Positions 37,331 to 51,500 of a DNA stretch of 64,000 bases are shown here, piece after piece. The notes under the pieces were generated by a model, which was not told where the DNA came from, did not search any database, and saw nothing but the letters and a program-made list of their open reading frames with translations. The DNA is from Vespula vulgaris. Its lineage: Eukaryota > Arthropoda > Insecta > Hymenoptera > Vespidae. The position numbers were made by a program, and so were the translations under genes. Position 1 is the stretch's first letter. Each line of letters starts with the position of its first letter. The stretch is from positions 5,470,501 through 5,534,500 of the forward strand of contig NC_066591.1 in NCBI RefSeq assembly GCF_905475345.1, written 5' to 3'.

Positions 37331-40300
37331 ATTATTTATTATAAATTATTATATATTATCTATTAATTAAAGTTCATACCGATTGAAAATTAATCTTAAA
37401 ATTGTTTTATTTTAACTCTGTGATGTAAAAAAAATTGTATTTTATTATTATATACTATTATTATGTAATTGTTAATATCATTATTTAACAATATTTAAAC
37501 AATAGCATATTTATTTTTATAATAGAACATTTTACTATATCTTTTTTTTTCCGTACGCGTAGGATAGAGAGAATTCTCGCGCATGTGTCGGCGGACACAG
37601 GCGTGGGTGTTCCATAACTCCGTTTTTATGTTTCAAATTCCAGAAACACAAACTACCAATTGAATAGTGATCGAAGATTCCGATGTTTCGACGGTCCTAC
37701 TATTTATAAGCCTGTAGTGATCCTTCTACAGTTATTATGAGGACCTAAATCCTTGCTAATAATAAGAGACATGTCATCCTGGATTTTGGATTTTAAAATA
37801 AACAAAATGGTGAGATATGGGTCGGCATTGTTTGTGATCTATGTAAATCTGAATCTAGATATATAACAAAAGTATTGTCAATGGCTCCATATTTTAGTGC
37901 ATTTCCGAAATATTTTCTTTCTAATTTTAATTATATATTAAAGTTTTTATATTTTGCATTCTTATTTAAAATAATCTTATTTAAATCGATGAATTACATA
38001 TAATAGATTTCTAAGATAATTTCTCAAAGAAGAGAAATAAGAGAAATAAAGAAAAATTCTAATTTCTTTATTATTCTTATTTATTTTTAGTTATCCTTAT
38101 TAATTTTCATCTATTCTTATTTATGCTTTTCAGATTAAATATTGTATTTTCTACTTATGTTTTCTACTTTCTATTTATGTTCGCCATCATATTCATATAT
38201 TTAAAAATTTACGATACGATTCTTCTGTCTTTCTACTTTTGTTTCTATTATCTTCTATACCTATGTATTATATTATATTTTATATTTTATGTATTCCATC
38301 GCAAGTAATATCGAGCTAATGACTGCTTAAATACGCTATAGCTTTTTGTATAAGTTCAACTAGAAATAAAAAATAAAAAATTTGTATAATTGATAAGTAC
38401 TTTTCAATTGATTTATCTTTAGAGAATTATAATGTGGCATATGGTTTTCTCTTGCTGTTGTCAGATGTACTATTATTTTTACTAAATACAAAAATTACTG
38501 TTATACATTATTCTGTTTTTTAGATTACGTGTAAAACCCACACAAATTTATACACCGATATAATAAACTCATAATGGGGCAAGTGTTTTTCTCTTGAGTT
38601 TCTAGTTTATATTTTATTCATACCTGTCGCCGAAGGTATTGAACACCCTTAAAACAAAAAGAAATGATCTGGTCTTTGTAAGTATATATAATACCGTTCA
38701 ATAAAATTTTGGTAAACATAAAAATTAGAATGTATATTATTTTGTCATCGTATATTTGCTATAAATGACAAAAGTAATTTAAGGATCATGCTTGAAGGGT
38801 CGAAAACCATATATTATAATTCCATAGGCCCGAAAGAGCCCAATCGTTTATTTATCAACGCCTCGGCAACTCGTAGTCATCTGTATAATAATTTTTAACA
38901 AGTATTCGCTCCTTTCTCAATCTTTCTTTCTCGCGCATTTTCTCGCACACTCACGCGTTCTTTAAATAATATATCGTACATGTTCACATTCACATAGTGG
39001 TATAACTAGCTTTCGCCTATTCGTTCGTTCATTCTCTTGTTTTATTTATTTTTTTTAATTTTTGGTATATATATTTTTTTTCATTTCTAAGCAGATTTTT
39101 CGAGTGCACTTTGACGTATTTTTCATGGTTTTTTTTTATTCTTTTTTTTTTTTTTTAATGACACTGGAAGCGTTCCAACATTTTTTCTTTTTTCTTATTT
39201 TTCTTTCTTTTCTTTTCTTTTATTATATTCACCTTCTTCCGATCGACATATATATGTATGTACATCGACGGTAGGTACTCGAACGTTTCGTATATTTAAT
39301 CGTTAGTTGAGTAGGTACGTATACCTATTGTGTATGTGTATTATATATTGCGTATAATATGTATATACAGTCAACGTTACATCGGTTTTTCCTCTACGGG
39401 TGATTTCAAAAACGAAGAGATTCTTAGGCAAAGACGGATTATCGCAATTACTATTCTTTCTGAAGATCATTCGTATTGAACAAAACTTTGTTTATAAATC
39501 CTTTTCATCGATCTATTGCGATGAAATAAGAGAAGAAATTTATTGACAAGCAAAATTTTTACGGAGATCATTAAATCGAAATAGAATACTTTTTTTGGTA
39601 AATCTTTGAAAAAAAATTTCTAAAAATTTGTATACAGAGAGAAAACCGCAATTATAATCATATTGATCTAACAACCGTTTATTAATAACAGTCATGATAC
39701 ACTAATCACGATAGCTGAGATAAAATTCGATCGATATTTCATATTGTAGAATCTAGTCTCTTTCTCTTTATTTTTGCATGACAAAAAACATAGTTTTGCA
39801 TCTATTTTTTATTTTTTATTCCTATATAACCCGGTCGCCGACTTTGCCCAAATACTCGAATAATCGCCCGTCTATACGAGATTAGGAGCGATAGCGAGCA
39901 CACGTTATAATGAGTACCAAAGTCGATTAGGAAGGTTTAAGCATGCTTATAGCAGTGCGCTACTTACGAATATGTTTACATATAAGATAGTCTTATAATT
40001 TATATTACACATTGCACGCGTGGCCGGGGTCAGAGTGTCTTTCGAGTAATAAAAAATATGTACATATATGTTTATTTATATGCTTCGCGTATTTTATAAT
40101 GCTTGTAGTATAATATGCGTATGTATATAATATGCACATAAAATATACGCGTTTCTGCAAGTGTGTAAGTGTACGTGTTTCACAAGGACAAGCTTTCGCG
40201 TTTTGTTCTGTTTCATCGACGGAGCATCTTTTATGAGATTATCGTCGTTTCGATCAGGGACATATTAAATGTTTGATTTCATGAGAATTCTTTATGAAGA

Positions 40301-41366
40301 TGTTTCCATATCTGTGATTCAGTCGATTCACGAAAAAAAAAAAAATTGAAAAAAGATATTTGAACGTCTCCAATGATGAGACGATCGAAATAAAAAAATT
40401 CTGCTTTACGGACGTATGATAATCGTTACCTTTTCCTAAGATGACGTTTTGTTTCATCGGTAAGGCAGGAATTTGTAAACGTGTGAACTTTACTATCTAG
40501 CAGGTTGGAATATTCTAAAGACTCGTTAGCGTTTGCAACTCTGGAAAATTGATATCTGACCCCTGCTACAAATGTTACCATAGTACGATAAAATGATTCG
40601 TTTGACAGAAGCTTCGATAATAACACTTGTCGTAATGTTAATTAACGAGTTACTGTTGCAGTATGAACCTTTTTTTTTGGATATGTAATATTAAATGAAT
40701 TATTATTATGCACGTGTTCTTTTTTCCCTTTTTTTTCTTTTTCACTTTTGCTTTTTTAACGCGTTAAAATTAGGCCAAATATTTAAATTCAGCAATTATT
40801 CTCAAAATGGCTCGTACATATTGGCAACATCCAGCAAACGAATCATCCTCTTTTATTTCTTTTATTATTCATCGTGTTCTCTTCATTTGAAAAAAGCTTC
40901 GAAAAAACTGAATCTATGTGAAACCAGAGTAAAATCTCGCGTTGGCTAGCCTTTTCTAAGAGGCCTTGATATGTTCAATTGGAACCACCGTAGTTTGTTA
41001 TCGCATCGGTCTCCTCATCGTAACCGCTGCTTTGTGTCTTTCTCTCTCTTTTTTTATCTCTTTCTCTTTCTTTAATTTTTTTTTGTTGCTCTTGCTTTTT
41101 GGCTTTTTTCGTTTTGTTTCTCGAGTAAATTAATGGAAGAGACAACTTATGATCAAATATATAACGTTGCACGTTTAACGATCGCTTAGCTGTGTGCTTT
41201 GTAAAATTTCGTATAAATAATCTTTTTTTCAACTACTATACAGAAATATTTCGTATTCTGCCATTTTCACGAAACTCGGATATGTTCGAATTTGTTCTCA
41301 AATGTTAACTCAAGAACTTTATTACTTCGTACTACTATGATTATCACGTATATTTAAATACAAGTT
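37331..41366. other. very AT-rich non-coding region
   Basis: No exon or RNA gene that I can support. Open frames here are Phe/Tyr/Ile-rich products of T-rich sequence. Confidence 0.5.
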
Positions 41367-41506
41367 GGATCAAAAGTTTTTAAATGGGTCAAAAGTTTCT
41401 AGATGATTTTAAAAATCAATTACTTTTTTCGTGACTGTTTTGCAAAAGAGTAATTGATTTTTAAAATCATCTAGAAACTATCGGCCCACCTAGAAATGTT
41501 TAGTCC
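41367..41506. repeat. foldback: near-perfect inverted repeat of about 34 bp inside a longer imperfect one
   Basis: The left arm from 41394 (AGTTTCTAGATGATTTTAAA and on) pairs with the right arm ending 41479 for 31 consecutive bases and a few more with one bulge, around a short loop (about 41429-41443). The pairing continues outward with about two-thirds identity from 41367 to 41506. It could be a hairpin transposable element or a small-RNA precursor. A short imperfect direct repeat (TCAAAAGTTT) lies in the left arm. Confidence 0.8.
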
Positions 41507-43612
41507 TCTTCGTAGAAATAAAACTATAGAATGCTAAGTGTGCTAAGTTAGGCCGGAGATCCTCCGCTCAAGAATTTCTTGCAATCTAATGTGACATTAT
41601 GAAGAATAAAAAAGAAAAAAGTAAAATGTCTTTTAGAATCGGTAAATGAATGAAAGAGCGTTCCATTTCTGCTTCGTGAAAATAACTCTAACGTCGTATA
41701 TCGTTATCAGAGACACTCCGCTTTTTTCAATTAACAAATAGCATTATTAAGTATAGTATCGTATAGTGCGATTAGCTTATTTTGTACGAGTAAATATATA
41801 AGATAAAACTATTATACAGTTCCACTATACAACGAGAGAGCGATTGTTCAAAGAAACGTCGTACGATGGAGAATGAAAATGATTAATCTCAATGGACACA
41901 ATCTAGTAGAATCTTTCGATGTTGCATTTTGCTTGGACCAAGCAAAATCTCTAAAAATTTTATTAATATAATGATCAAAGAATATAATGATCAAAGATAA
42001 CGAAAAATTACATACTTGTTTTTCTTTCTTTCTTTTTTTTTCGTTTTGATAGATTCAAGCGTATCTATGCCTTCTTAAACTACCGCAAAAATATGTTCAA
42101 CAACAATTCAGCGGTTGATTACAACACGGACGAGCTTTTTGTTTTTCATCGACTTTGATCATTTATGCTTTTTCTTTTTACGTACGCACGTTTGGTCACT
42201 CCAAAATGGATCGTTTTGGACGATTGTTCGGACACCAGCCACGAATTTTTTATCTATTTAACACGTACACGAATTTCTTCTTCGTATTGTACCTGCATGT
42301 ATATGTGTCACCGTGTGTATGTATACATAACATGAGATTTACATATTCTATCTCTTTGAGCAATGTGCCAGTGGATCATAAACTTTATACATTATTGCTT
42401 TTCCGATAGCCACGTCACGTACATTCAATCTCGCTCGCGCACATCCCAACTCTCTTCTCGTCAAAATTAACGCATTGTGCCTGTCGAGTAGATTGCAATA
42501 TTGTGCCGTGTATTGTACTCGATTACAATTACAACCTATATACCTTTATAAAACAGAAGAATACGTCTTTAACGCTTTTCCCCGTATAAATTAATTGCGA
42601 ATGCATCGAGACTATTCGATTAAATGTTTTTTACGAATTACCACTGCGTTGATTATCTATAAATAATGAAGGAATTCTCTCGACGAATAAGTAACGTGAT
42701 GATTGCCAAAAATCGAAAAAAAGAAAATAACAAAATAGCAGGGTATTAAAAAATCATTTGTGCATAAGATTATCTCGTATGTAGTTGGGATGATCGTGAG
42801 TGGGATAATAATTCTCTATCACATACATTCATATCCGTCGCATTACATATATGCCAACACGATTGTACATATAATTAGTCAAGTTTCTAAATTGACGAAT
42901 TTTTTTATAATAAACTTAACGTTTCACTACAGCGCAGAGTTTCATGTACAAACGGTATTATATCGATGTTCGTCAGCGTGGACACCCTCGCCATGCTTTC
43001 GTCGATGCTTTCATTCCTTAGCTACATTAATTTGCATACTTATATTTTATACGGGTTTATAATAATAATAATATATATATTATTATTATTATTTCTTATA
43101 TATATGTGTATATTTGTATATATATATGTATACTTTGTTTGTATATAAGTGAATAATTATTCTTTTTCGTATGTTTGCTTCCTACGTCGTTACTTCATCG
43201 ATCATTCCGCTTTATCTATCGCTCGAGATTGCAAATTCCCGCATTATTTGCTAATGTCATACATTGGATATAACAGCTTAGGAAAATTTGAGCCACCTTT
43301 TTGAGAATAATGATTACACGATATCTAAGGTGGCTTTAAAAATACCACTCGTATAATCCCGATAACTTCTCTTTCTTTTTACGCAGCGTCTCTACTTCTA
43401 TTTTTTACACCTTTATTTTATATCTATATTAACAATCTATAATTCGATCTACAATATTCGGAGCCTCATACGATTAATTTGAAAACGCGTCATTTGCGCT
43501 TCAAGTTTCAACTTTAACAAACACACCTAATGGTCCAGTATGGGAGGAGTTTACTGAATAATTCATTATACATATTAATTAGTGCTAGTCCTTTACAGAC
43601 TTTTCGTTTCTT

Positions 43613-43663
<51 letters not shown>

Positions 43664-44620
43664 TTCATTCTTTCTCTAATTCATTCGATTTATACACACG
43701 AAGTCATTCCAGGCAATCGAGTATCGTACTTGATTTTATCTCCGATGATTATAGGATCGTCCATGCCTACGCAATAGGAGACTTTTCGTAATTTTCGTAG
43801 AGTAGAACTTGAACTCTAGTATTGTGTCGCAGTTTATTTGGTCAATATAAATACCGCGGTAGGATTTTACATTAGCCAAGATCGTTTGGAAGAGACTGTA
43901 ATACCGTCGCCGGTCCAGCAGCGAACTGTGTATTTCGATTTATACTCTTTTTTTGTATACGTGATCTATTTCTTATTGAAAGTGGAATATCAGAAAAAGC
44001 ACGTTTCGTATCGAGGTCGAACAGGTAACTGCAGCTGTTTCTATACGTTCGATTTTGTGACAACGCGACTATAATTCGGTTTTGCTATTCTATTTTCTCT
44101 TCAATCAATATCTTCAAGATTCAACGTGAATGAAAATAGACTCGAGAAGAAACGTATAAGAAAATAAACCTTTCCCTCTTTTGTCATATTCTTTTACATC
44201 ACGTATCTCGTACAGACATTTTTCTTATTACGATCTTGTTGTAATACTACCACGTATACGGTGTATCTTTGTTGGTCTACTACACGGAAAGTTACTTGGC
44301 TTAGCTCTCTATAGTGTCGTTTCGATTCTCGATTGTAGGAACAAGTTTGGATAGCGATTTTAAATCTTTCTCGAAAAAGACGAACTAAACTTTTTTACAC
44401 ATGCACGCACGTAGATCCACCTATACAAACATATACGTGTGAATACGTATGCGTAACTCATACACACGCACAGACATACCTACTTACACCATTTTTCATT
44501 CGCTCTTTCTTTCTTTAAACTCTTTCCGACACTTTTTCATGTCCCTAAACCGTCGTTGATATTCTAAACACTCGAGACTTTTCTTCCCCTTCTCTTCTAG
44601 AATAGGTAACTTTATCCGTG
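41507..44620. other. AT-rich non-coding region
   Basis: No supported gene. Contains a CT microsatellite and an inverted repeat AGCCACCTT / AAGGTGGCT at 43291-43335. Confidence 0.5.
43618..43662. repeat. CT microsatellite
   Basis: About 45 bases of CT on the plus strand. Confidence 0.95.
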
Positions 44621-44624
44621 TCAC

Positions 44625-44761
44625 GAATCGTCGACGAGACACGTCGAAGTGGACGCGAAAATGCTGCACGCGAGGAGCACGAGTAGGAGGATGGAACTCG
44701 ATGACCTTGACATGCTTCTACCATCGTTGCTATATGGTAGTTTAACCGCGACCTCGGCCAT
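44625..44761 (-). CDS. pHCl: candidate distal first coding exon of pHCl (signal peptide)
   Basis: The ATG at 44761-44759 has a strong context (CAAGATGGCC). It opens 45 codons, MAEVAVKLPYSNDGRSMSRS followed by SSSILLLVLLACSIFASTST and CLVDD, and a TGA follows at 44623-44621. The charged start, run of Leu/Ile/Val/Ala and small residues make a textbook signal peptide. A possible but weak donor (TC|GTGACA) lies just before the stop and leaves two bases, the phase that pHCl exon 2 needs, giving ..CLVDDSEADQEDYG. The segment is clearly GC-richer than its surroundings. If used, the channel would be about 439 residues. Alternatively this is the last exon of another gene, ending at the TGA with a C-terminal hydrophobic tail, because a good acceptor (attttttcag) precedes the open frame at 44855. 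Confidence 0.45.
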
Positions 44762-44854
44762 CTTGAATATCGAGAGTAAGGGATGCGTATGAACTTCGTG
44801 ATGTTTATTATTGATCTTACTGCTCAAATCCTCCAGCATGGAAGCGCATTCCTC
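44762..44854 (-). other. 5' UTR or upstream coding part of the 44.7-kb exon
   Basis: The frame is open from the acceptor at 44855 down to the ATG at 44761 and contains an earlier in-frame ATG (MLEDLSSKINNKHHEVHTHP). It could be 5' UTR, an N-terminal extension, or body sequence if this is a terminal exon of an unrecognised gene. The pyrimidine-rich acceptor suggests that a further exon lies to the right. Confidence 0.35.
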
Positions 44855-45804
44855 CTGAAAAAATATCATTTCATTTAATATACAAGTATTTATCGTAGTA
44901 AATAATATTTTTTACAAAAGTAAATATATATATATTTCACTTTATATATGGAAACACGAAAAATTTGTATCTACGAACGAGTTATTCAATAAAACTACCC
45001 TAGTATTCGTTCAATGATAATATTTTGATGACCAATGTTTTCTTAGGTCATGTTTTTTCACAAATTCAACATCGTGAAACATAACACCTCATGGTTGTTC
45101 GTAGAATCGTAGCATCGATTTCCATTTTCAACTGTCGCTATCCCTTTTCACCCCTTCTCTCTCTCTCTCCTCTCTCGCTTTCTTTCTCTCTTTGTCCTAC
45201 TCCTTCACTTCGAAATTACCTTCGGCTCGTTGAATCTTTAATTTCCGGCATAGGATAGGGAAACTGAGGCCAGAACGATTTTTGGTGATATTTTTCGTGG
45301 GTAGGAAAGGGTGTGTAAGAGGGTGGTATGGTGGAAATGTACGCGACGCACATCGTGCGCCACGTGGCACGACGAGATTTCGACGTCACTGAGATTTCGA
45401 AACGTCGAGAGTACGCGTCAGGTCTTCCTCGTCCTTGTTCTCTCTTCTCGACCTCGTCGTCGTTCTTGGCGTCCTCGTTCGTTTTGCAAAAGTCCTTTGC
45501 CGAACGTCGGATATTCAATGAAATTAAATTCCCTTTCCGCTTTTTCTCAGGAATTGAATTTTTTTATCGATAAAGATAGAGAGAGTATTATCGGTGGCAT
45601 TCCACCGTAATAGGTATGTTCTTTATTCTCTTCTCTTCGTATCATTTTTGATATTTCGTTTTACATTAATTCTCTATTAAAAGTTTTCTTTTTATTATTT
45701 TTAATTTCATTTCAATTTTTCATTTTTATTGTTTTTTAAAGAAGAGAGCTATACTATTGCTTGCTAAATTATTATATAATTTGAAATAAAATGTATATAT
45801 GTAC

Positions 45805-45835
<31 letters not shown>

Positions 45836-46872
45836 ATATATTATATACACACACACATATATATGTATATATTCATAAATTTGTTATTTTCATACATTAG
45901 TATTATGCCAGATATTTATATATGTATAATACATATATTATTGATCTCATCATACGGCATGTTTTTTTATTAACGATATTAATCTAGAACTATAGGAATT
46001 GCTCGAGGATGAATTCAGTGCGTGATGTTTTAAAAATTCAGTATGACATCGTGGACAATCGCATTATTCCCATATCCACGCATCCGCTTTTATCCTGTAA
46101 TTTAATAAAACGCTAGGGGGGTAATAACAATCCAAGCAGGGGATTCCGGCGAAAACCCAAAGCGATAATTCATTTTACATATCGGCTCACGCTAATTGCC
46201 ACCGATTTCGAACTCCTTCTCACACGTAGCGTGTTAATTATCGAGAATGAGGATCGATGATCTTACAGTACGGCGAGCTTAGTAACATTTTCTTTGTTAA
46301 ACGAAATTCTAAATCGTTGACGATGCAAGTATTACAATTTCTTGGATTAGAACAAATAGAAATACCTAAATCGAATGGTACAATAAAAGTTTACGTCAAC
46401 ATATATGGAATCTTAATGGTTAAGAAAAAATAATGTGTATTTAATATATAATGATATGAAATATAATATTAGAAAGGAATAACAATAAACAATATTATAT
46501 AAAAATATTAAAAATAAAATCGATCTTAATGACTTATCTGTATTATCTATAATTTCATTTTCTTAATAAATTACAAATTTTGATGATAGCTACCATGTCT
46601 CATAATTAATTTCTCACGACGCGGACTAGTATAAATAGTTCAATATTTTTGTATAAGTAGACATTGAGGAATATCTGATTTAGAGTTGACATTTGAAATA
46701 TATCTAGCAATACGAGTACCTACGATGTACCTACTTAGGCAAGATTTAATTAATACGATTAATGTAACTAGAGAATATAGTTGCCTTTCGTTGAGAAAGT
46801 TTTATACCAAAGATCGCGATCCATGAAGGAGATCATATATACAAGAAAGAGAGAAAGAGAAAGAGAATATGT

Positions 46873-46873
46873 T

Positions 46874-46925
<52 letters not shown>
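46873..46925. repeat. GT array followed by GA array
   Basis: GT at 46873-46890, GA to 46925. Confidence 0.95.
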
Positions 46926-46927
<2 letters not shown>

Positions 46928-47351
46928 TACTATCGAGTCACGGTTTAATTAATACGGGGCTGCGGCATACCGACGGAATTCTGCGGAAGCTCGATACCCC
47001 GCTATAATTTACGAACGTTCTCGTCTATTACCGCTGGATCCCTTTTATCGATATAATACAGCTAAATATTTAGATGCGCATGTAAGCAACGGAGTTTCAA
47101 GGGAGCAAAGGTGAAATATCCTATAGAAATACTTTGTAAACCAATCTCTAGGGATATTTCAAAATCGAATCGCGAAGCTCGCGATCCTTTCCATTCGATG
47201 ATATATATTACCTATTAAAATTCCTTCCTTATCGTCGAACTTGTATCCATCTAACTCGATAAACCATTCGAAGTTAAATATCAGCATAGATTCATTATAA
47301 TTAATTAAATATGATGATTTAAATATACCTTAGTGAAAGAAAGGAAAAGAA

Positions 47352-47402
<51 letters not shown>
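47352..47402. repeat. GA microsatellite
   Basis: Pure GA run of about 45 bases. Confidence 0.95.
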
Positions 47403-47404
<2 letters not shown>

Positions 47405-47874
47405 AAGAGGAAACTAAGGATCGTACTTTCCAAAGGAGTGAATAACGTTCTCGATCCTCCAGAGGATTCTGAGAACTAATGATATCTCTTTCTCTTTCCT
47501 TCCAAGGAAACGATCCGCGAAGCAAAGGATTCTATCTATATACGTTTGCAGATATGCGAATGAGAAGCTGTTGTAAGATGGCATTGCGATGGGTGTCTTA
47601 GCCGTTGTTGCAGGTGCATCCGCGTTTCTCGTAGGACAGGTAAACCATTATCCTTCTTCCTCCGAGGGAATCCCTTATTAATGGCCGGCTAATTGGATTT
47701 CTCGGGAGAGAAACGATTAGGTCAACGCAGTCTTGTATGCGAAGATGAAGAGAAAGAGAGAGACAGAGACAGAGAGAAGATTCGTGGTAACGAAGAACCG
47801 AGAGATCTGTTATAGCAAGGCGACGTCTCCCACTGACCCCCTTTCCATTTCATACTTAAACTTCGATTGAAAAC

Positions 47875-47945
47875 GGAGAGAGAGAAAGAGATAGATAGAT
47901 AGATAGATAGATAGAGAGAAAGAGAAAGAGGGAGAGAGAGAGATT
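47875..47945. repeat. GA / GATA compound microsatellite
   Basis: GA run, then six GATA units, then GA again. Confidence 0.9.
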
Positions 47946-48575
47946 CTGTTCGATATCTGAAACGATTGTGTTTGCGACGTTCGTTTACAGTTCGAAACGA
48001 GACCCGTTTGCGATTCGTGTCGTCGAACAATGCTATCAATGTATAATGACGTGATAATGGGAAAGATGTACGCCAACGATAAGAATACTGCTTTGGTATA
48101 ACTCTATCTCTATCTCTCGTTCCCTATCTCTCGTTCTCTTTCACTCGATATTTCGTTTCAAATTCAACGCGTATAACTTCCTTCTATTTAATAATTTATA
48201 TTAAAGCACTGTATGGTATATCGAACGGTTAATAACGTAGTGGAATGCGTGAAACAATAATCTTCTTTATCGAATATATATTTTTACGACAACAGGATGG
48301 GCTAGAAGGTCCCAGCGGTTGGTAGTATCGTAAAAGTCGTGCATTAGTACCGGTAGTAACTATAAACGGATGTTTTAATGGTCGCATAAAAGAATCCTTT
48401 CGTTGAAGAAAGGGCAACACTCCGACATCTGGAGTGTCCACTTGATCGATAACGATGTCGAGACTTAGTTAACGTTCAATAGGAAAAGTCTAAAAAAAAA
48501 CGGTCGAAGAAAGTGGAAGAGTATGGTAGAGTAAAGGGGAAGAGGATGAAAAAGGAGAGACAAAGACGTAAGTCT

Positions 48576-48590
48576 ACGTCATGATGACGT
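48576..48590. promoter_or_regulatory. palindromic double CRE-like site
   Basis: ACGTCATGATGACGT is two inverted ATGACGT half-sites around a single base. It resembles bZIP/CREB sites and lies in non-coding DNA. Function is not shown. Confidence 0.3.
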
Positions 48591-51500
48591 CTTTATCGAA
48601 CAGTGAGTTCTCGAGTATAAAAGAACGAGCAATTAAATTAGAATAAAAATGGAATTAATAGGGAATGATTTAAGTAGTTGTGATCTATGGAGTCGAGAAT
48701 TATGAAGGAAATATGTCAGCGTCAGGAGACAACATCGAAGAATCTACCTTAATATTTAAAGTATTTATCTTAATTTATATTGAATTTAGGATCGCTTTAA
48801 TTAATTTTAACCCTTAAATATTTGTGATTATAATATTATAATATATTAATATTTAATATGATTTAATATAAACGTAGAACGATTTAGGTCTTTTATTAAA
48901 TTTCTTAAAAAGTAATATGAAAATATAATCTTGCCATTATTTCCGCCTTAATATTCGTATATTTAATTATCTATTAAAGGGGTAAATAAATTAGTTTCAA
49001 CGAACGAATATTAATTAATTATTGTTAATGTAAATCTGGGATTGAAGGTTCGATTTTAAAACATAGCAACGTGGAAAGTTACGTTTTACGTTATTCCATG
49101 CGAAATCACTGTGCTCATTTGAAACATGTAAAATAAGGAAGTTGTGCATTAAAGAGTCTTTTTGCTCGTTTCATGGGTTCAGACCGACCGTTCTTAAACT
49201 CTAAAGCTCTTGCGACGCTGCAACGCTGCTGGACTGTTTTAAAAATGAAAGAACTCCCTTTTACATTCCTACAGTTGCTTTGCTCTTATATTTTTCTCGG
49301 ATATCTTCTTCTTTTCTGACCGAACAAAGAAACGTTGTGGTAGAAACGTGCGCAATTCGCAGTAGTCAGTAGTAGTCGCTACTATTAACAAATTTTTCTT
49401 GTATAAACTTACTTATCACATTTTACAACGCGACTCAGATAATTTAAAAAATCGTTATATTTCGTTGCTTATGTCAACATCGATAGTAAAGAGATAAAGA
49501 AAGGCAGAGAAAAAGAAAGAGAGAGAGAGAGAACTTATTGTTGGCACAACAGTAGAAAGCAAGACAGAACAGCAAAAAATTCTCAAGTCATGATTATACT
49601 CTTTTGGACTCGGCTTAAAAATGAAAGAGCTTGCTTTATTTTTCTAGCGTATGGTTCTCGGTTTCTTGGACACGTCTGTGAAATCCATTCAGTTTCTTTT
49701 CGATTTAAAAAATTTTTCTATCAACTCAGGACATTGATTCTTTCTCTTGGATGATAAATATTTTCCTAATATTTCTTCAATCTTCTTTAGTTTCTTTAAG
49801 TTATCACGGTACTGGAAAGAGTTAAGAGAAAACAAAGAAAGAGAAAGAGAAACAGAGACAGAAAGAGAGAGAGAGAAAAATAAAGAGAGAAAGAGGAATA
49901 TTAAAATTATTTTTATATTTATGAAGTGTAGCTAACGAGTTATTATATTGATATAATACGTAAAGTCAAAGTATTTTTTGCGTTACATAACGTTTACACG
50001 CATCGCGTATCACTAGTTAATTACCTTTGCGATGATAATGAAGCTTGTGTTTGCATGTTGAAAGGTCGTAGCTGTCATTTCCTTTGCAGCCATTGCCACC
50101 CTCCTTTCGCGCTTCTTTCATTCGAAAATCAAACCCGTTCGTTCCTCCGGGCGAAATTAATCGAACCTCTCTCCATTCCCCCTCTCTCTGCCTCTCTTCA
50201 CCCACCCCAACCTCTTTCGAAGCCGCTTCTGTCGGATATCCGAAAGGTAGAAGCGAATTGTTTCTGTTACGTGAAAGCTGCGTTCGCGTGCAAGCGACGG
50301 CCAGGCGAGACATAGTGAATTCCCCGGGGAATGCACATCGCTATCGCATCGAGCAGAAAATATTACTCACTCTCCTTTAGTCATCTTCTCTCGATACTCG
50401 AAAAACAAACGGACCCATACTGAAATAATAATTTCATCGAAATCCACACTGTGTATCTGTATATAGATACGCAGCCAGATACGTATGTACATATCTATTC
50501 GATCCTCGTACGAGCTATGGGACAGTGCACTTTGCCAGATTGACTCATCCCTACTCATTCTTCTACTTTTTTTCACTCGACTTCATACTCACCCCGATTG
50601 TACATTACATATGGTTTGCTTTTTTTCTCTTTGTTTTCTCCTTTTCTTTTTAAATTATCGAAGAAACTTCACGATTACTCTTGATCATTTTTTTATGACT
50701 TATGAAGAAACGAACGATCTTATAATATAAATCATGAAGAAGTTTTTGCTTTCTTTCTTTTTTTCTTATTTTCTTTCTCCTTTTTCTTGGAACTATTAAG
50801 ATGAAAGTAATATTTTTAATGAGTTTTCTTGAAAATTTCGATGGCTTCTATTTCTTTCGATATGGAGTAAAGTTATTTTGGGCTTTTGACATAAATAAAT
50901 AAAACGTTCTGATATTTATTTATTAAAAAGTGACAATCGTTGATAAGCGCGATATGAAAAGTTTTTTCGATTTTTATTTATGACACATTGTAATTGACAT
51001 GAAAACTATTTGAGAATTTTGTATAACCATTGAATGAGTGTAAAACGTATACATTTAATTTTTTCAATAGAATGTTTTGCTACTATTACGATCGATTTAC
51101 ATTTTTTAAACGAATTCTTCATATTATACGTATTTAATTTTTCTCGATTGATTCATTATTTCACGATCCTTATTTCATTCCAGAAAGGATTATGCTCAAT
51201 TTCAAAGAGTTTACTATCATTCTTATGGATCTATACTAGATATCTATCTCTAACGTTTATTTCTAATCGTCTTTCGAGTTCCTTTATTAAGAAGAAGAAA
51301 AGGTATTATTCCTTCGTTGAAACAATCGTATCCATTCGTGCGAATCGTGACGAGAAATTCATCGATACGCCGAAGAACCGTGGCTTTGTCGACGTTCTAA
51401 CGTCGGTTCGGTTCGATTGTCGCCTATCGAGGCAGCAACTCGATAAAGCCAGAAGTGGAGTCCCACTCTCTTCGAGCGATATCGTCGACTTCATTGAGAT

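Noticed and set aside
45216..45610. two overlapping frames of about 100 codons on opposite strands
   Set aside because: Both are open, neither has recognisable features, and no acceptor-donor pair fits the 44.7-kb exon.
47614..47639. 26-base plus-strand micro-exon bracketed by an acceptor and AG|GTAAAC
   Set aside because: So short a segment between common dinucleotide signals is expected by chance in 64 kb, and no neighbouring exon was found to give it a frame.
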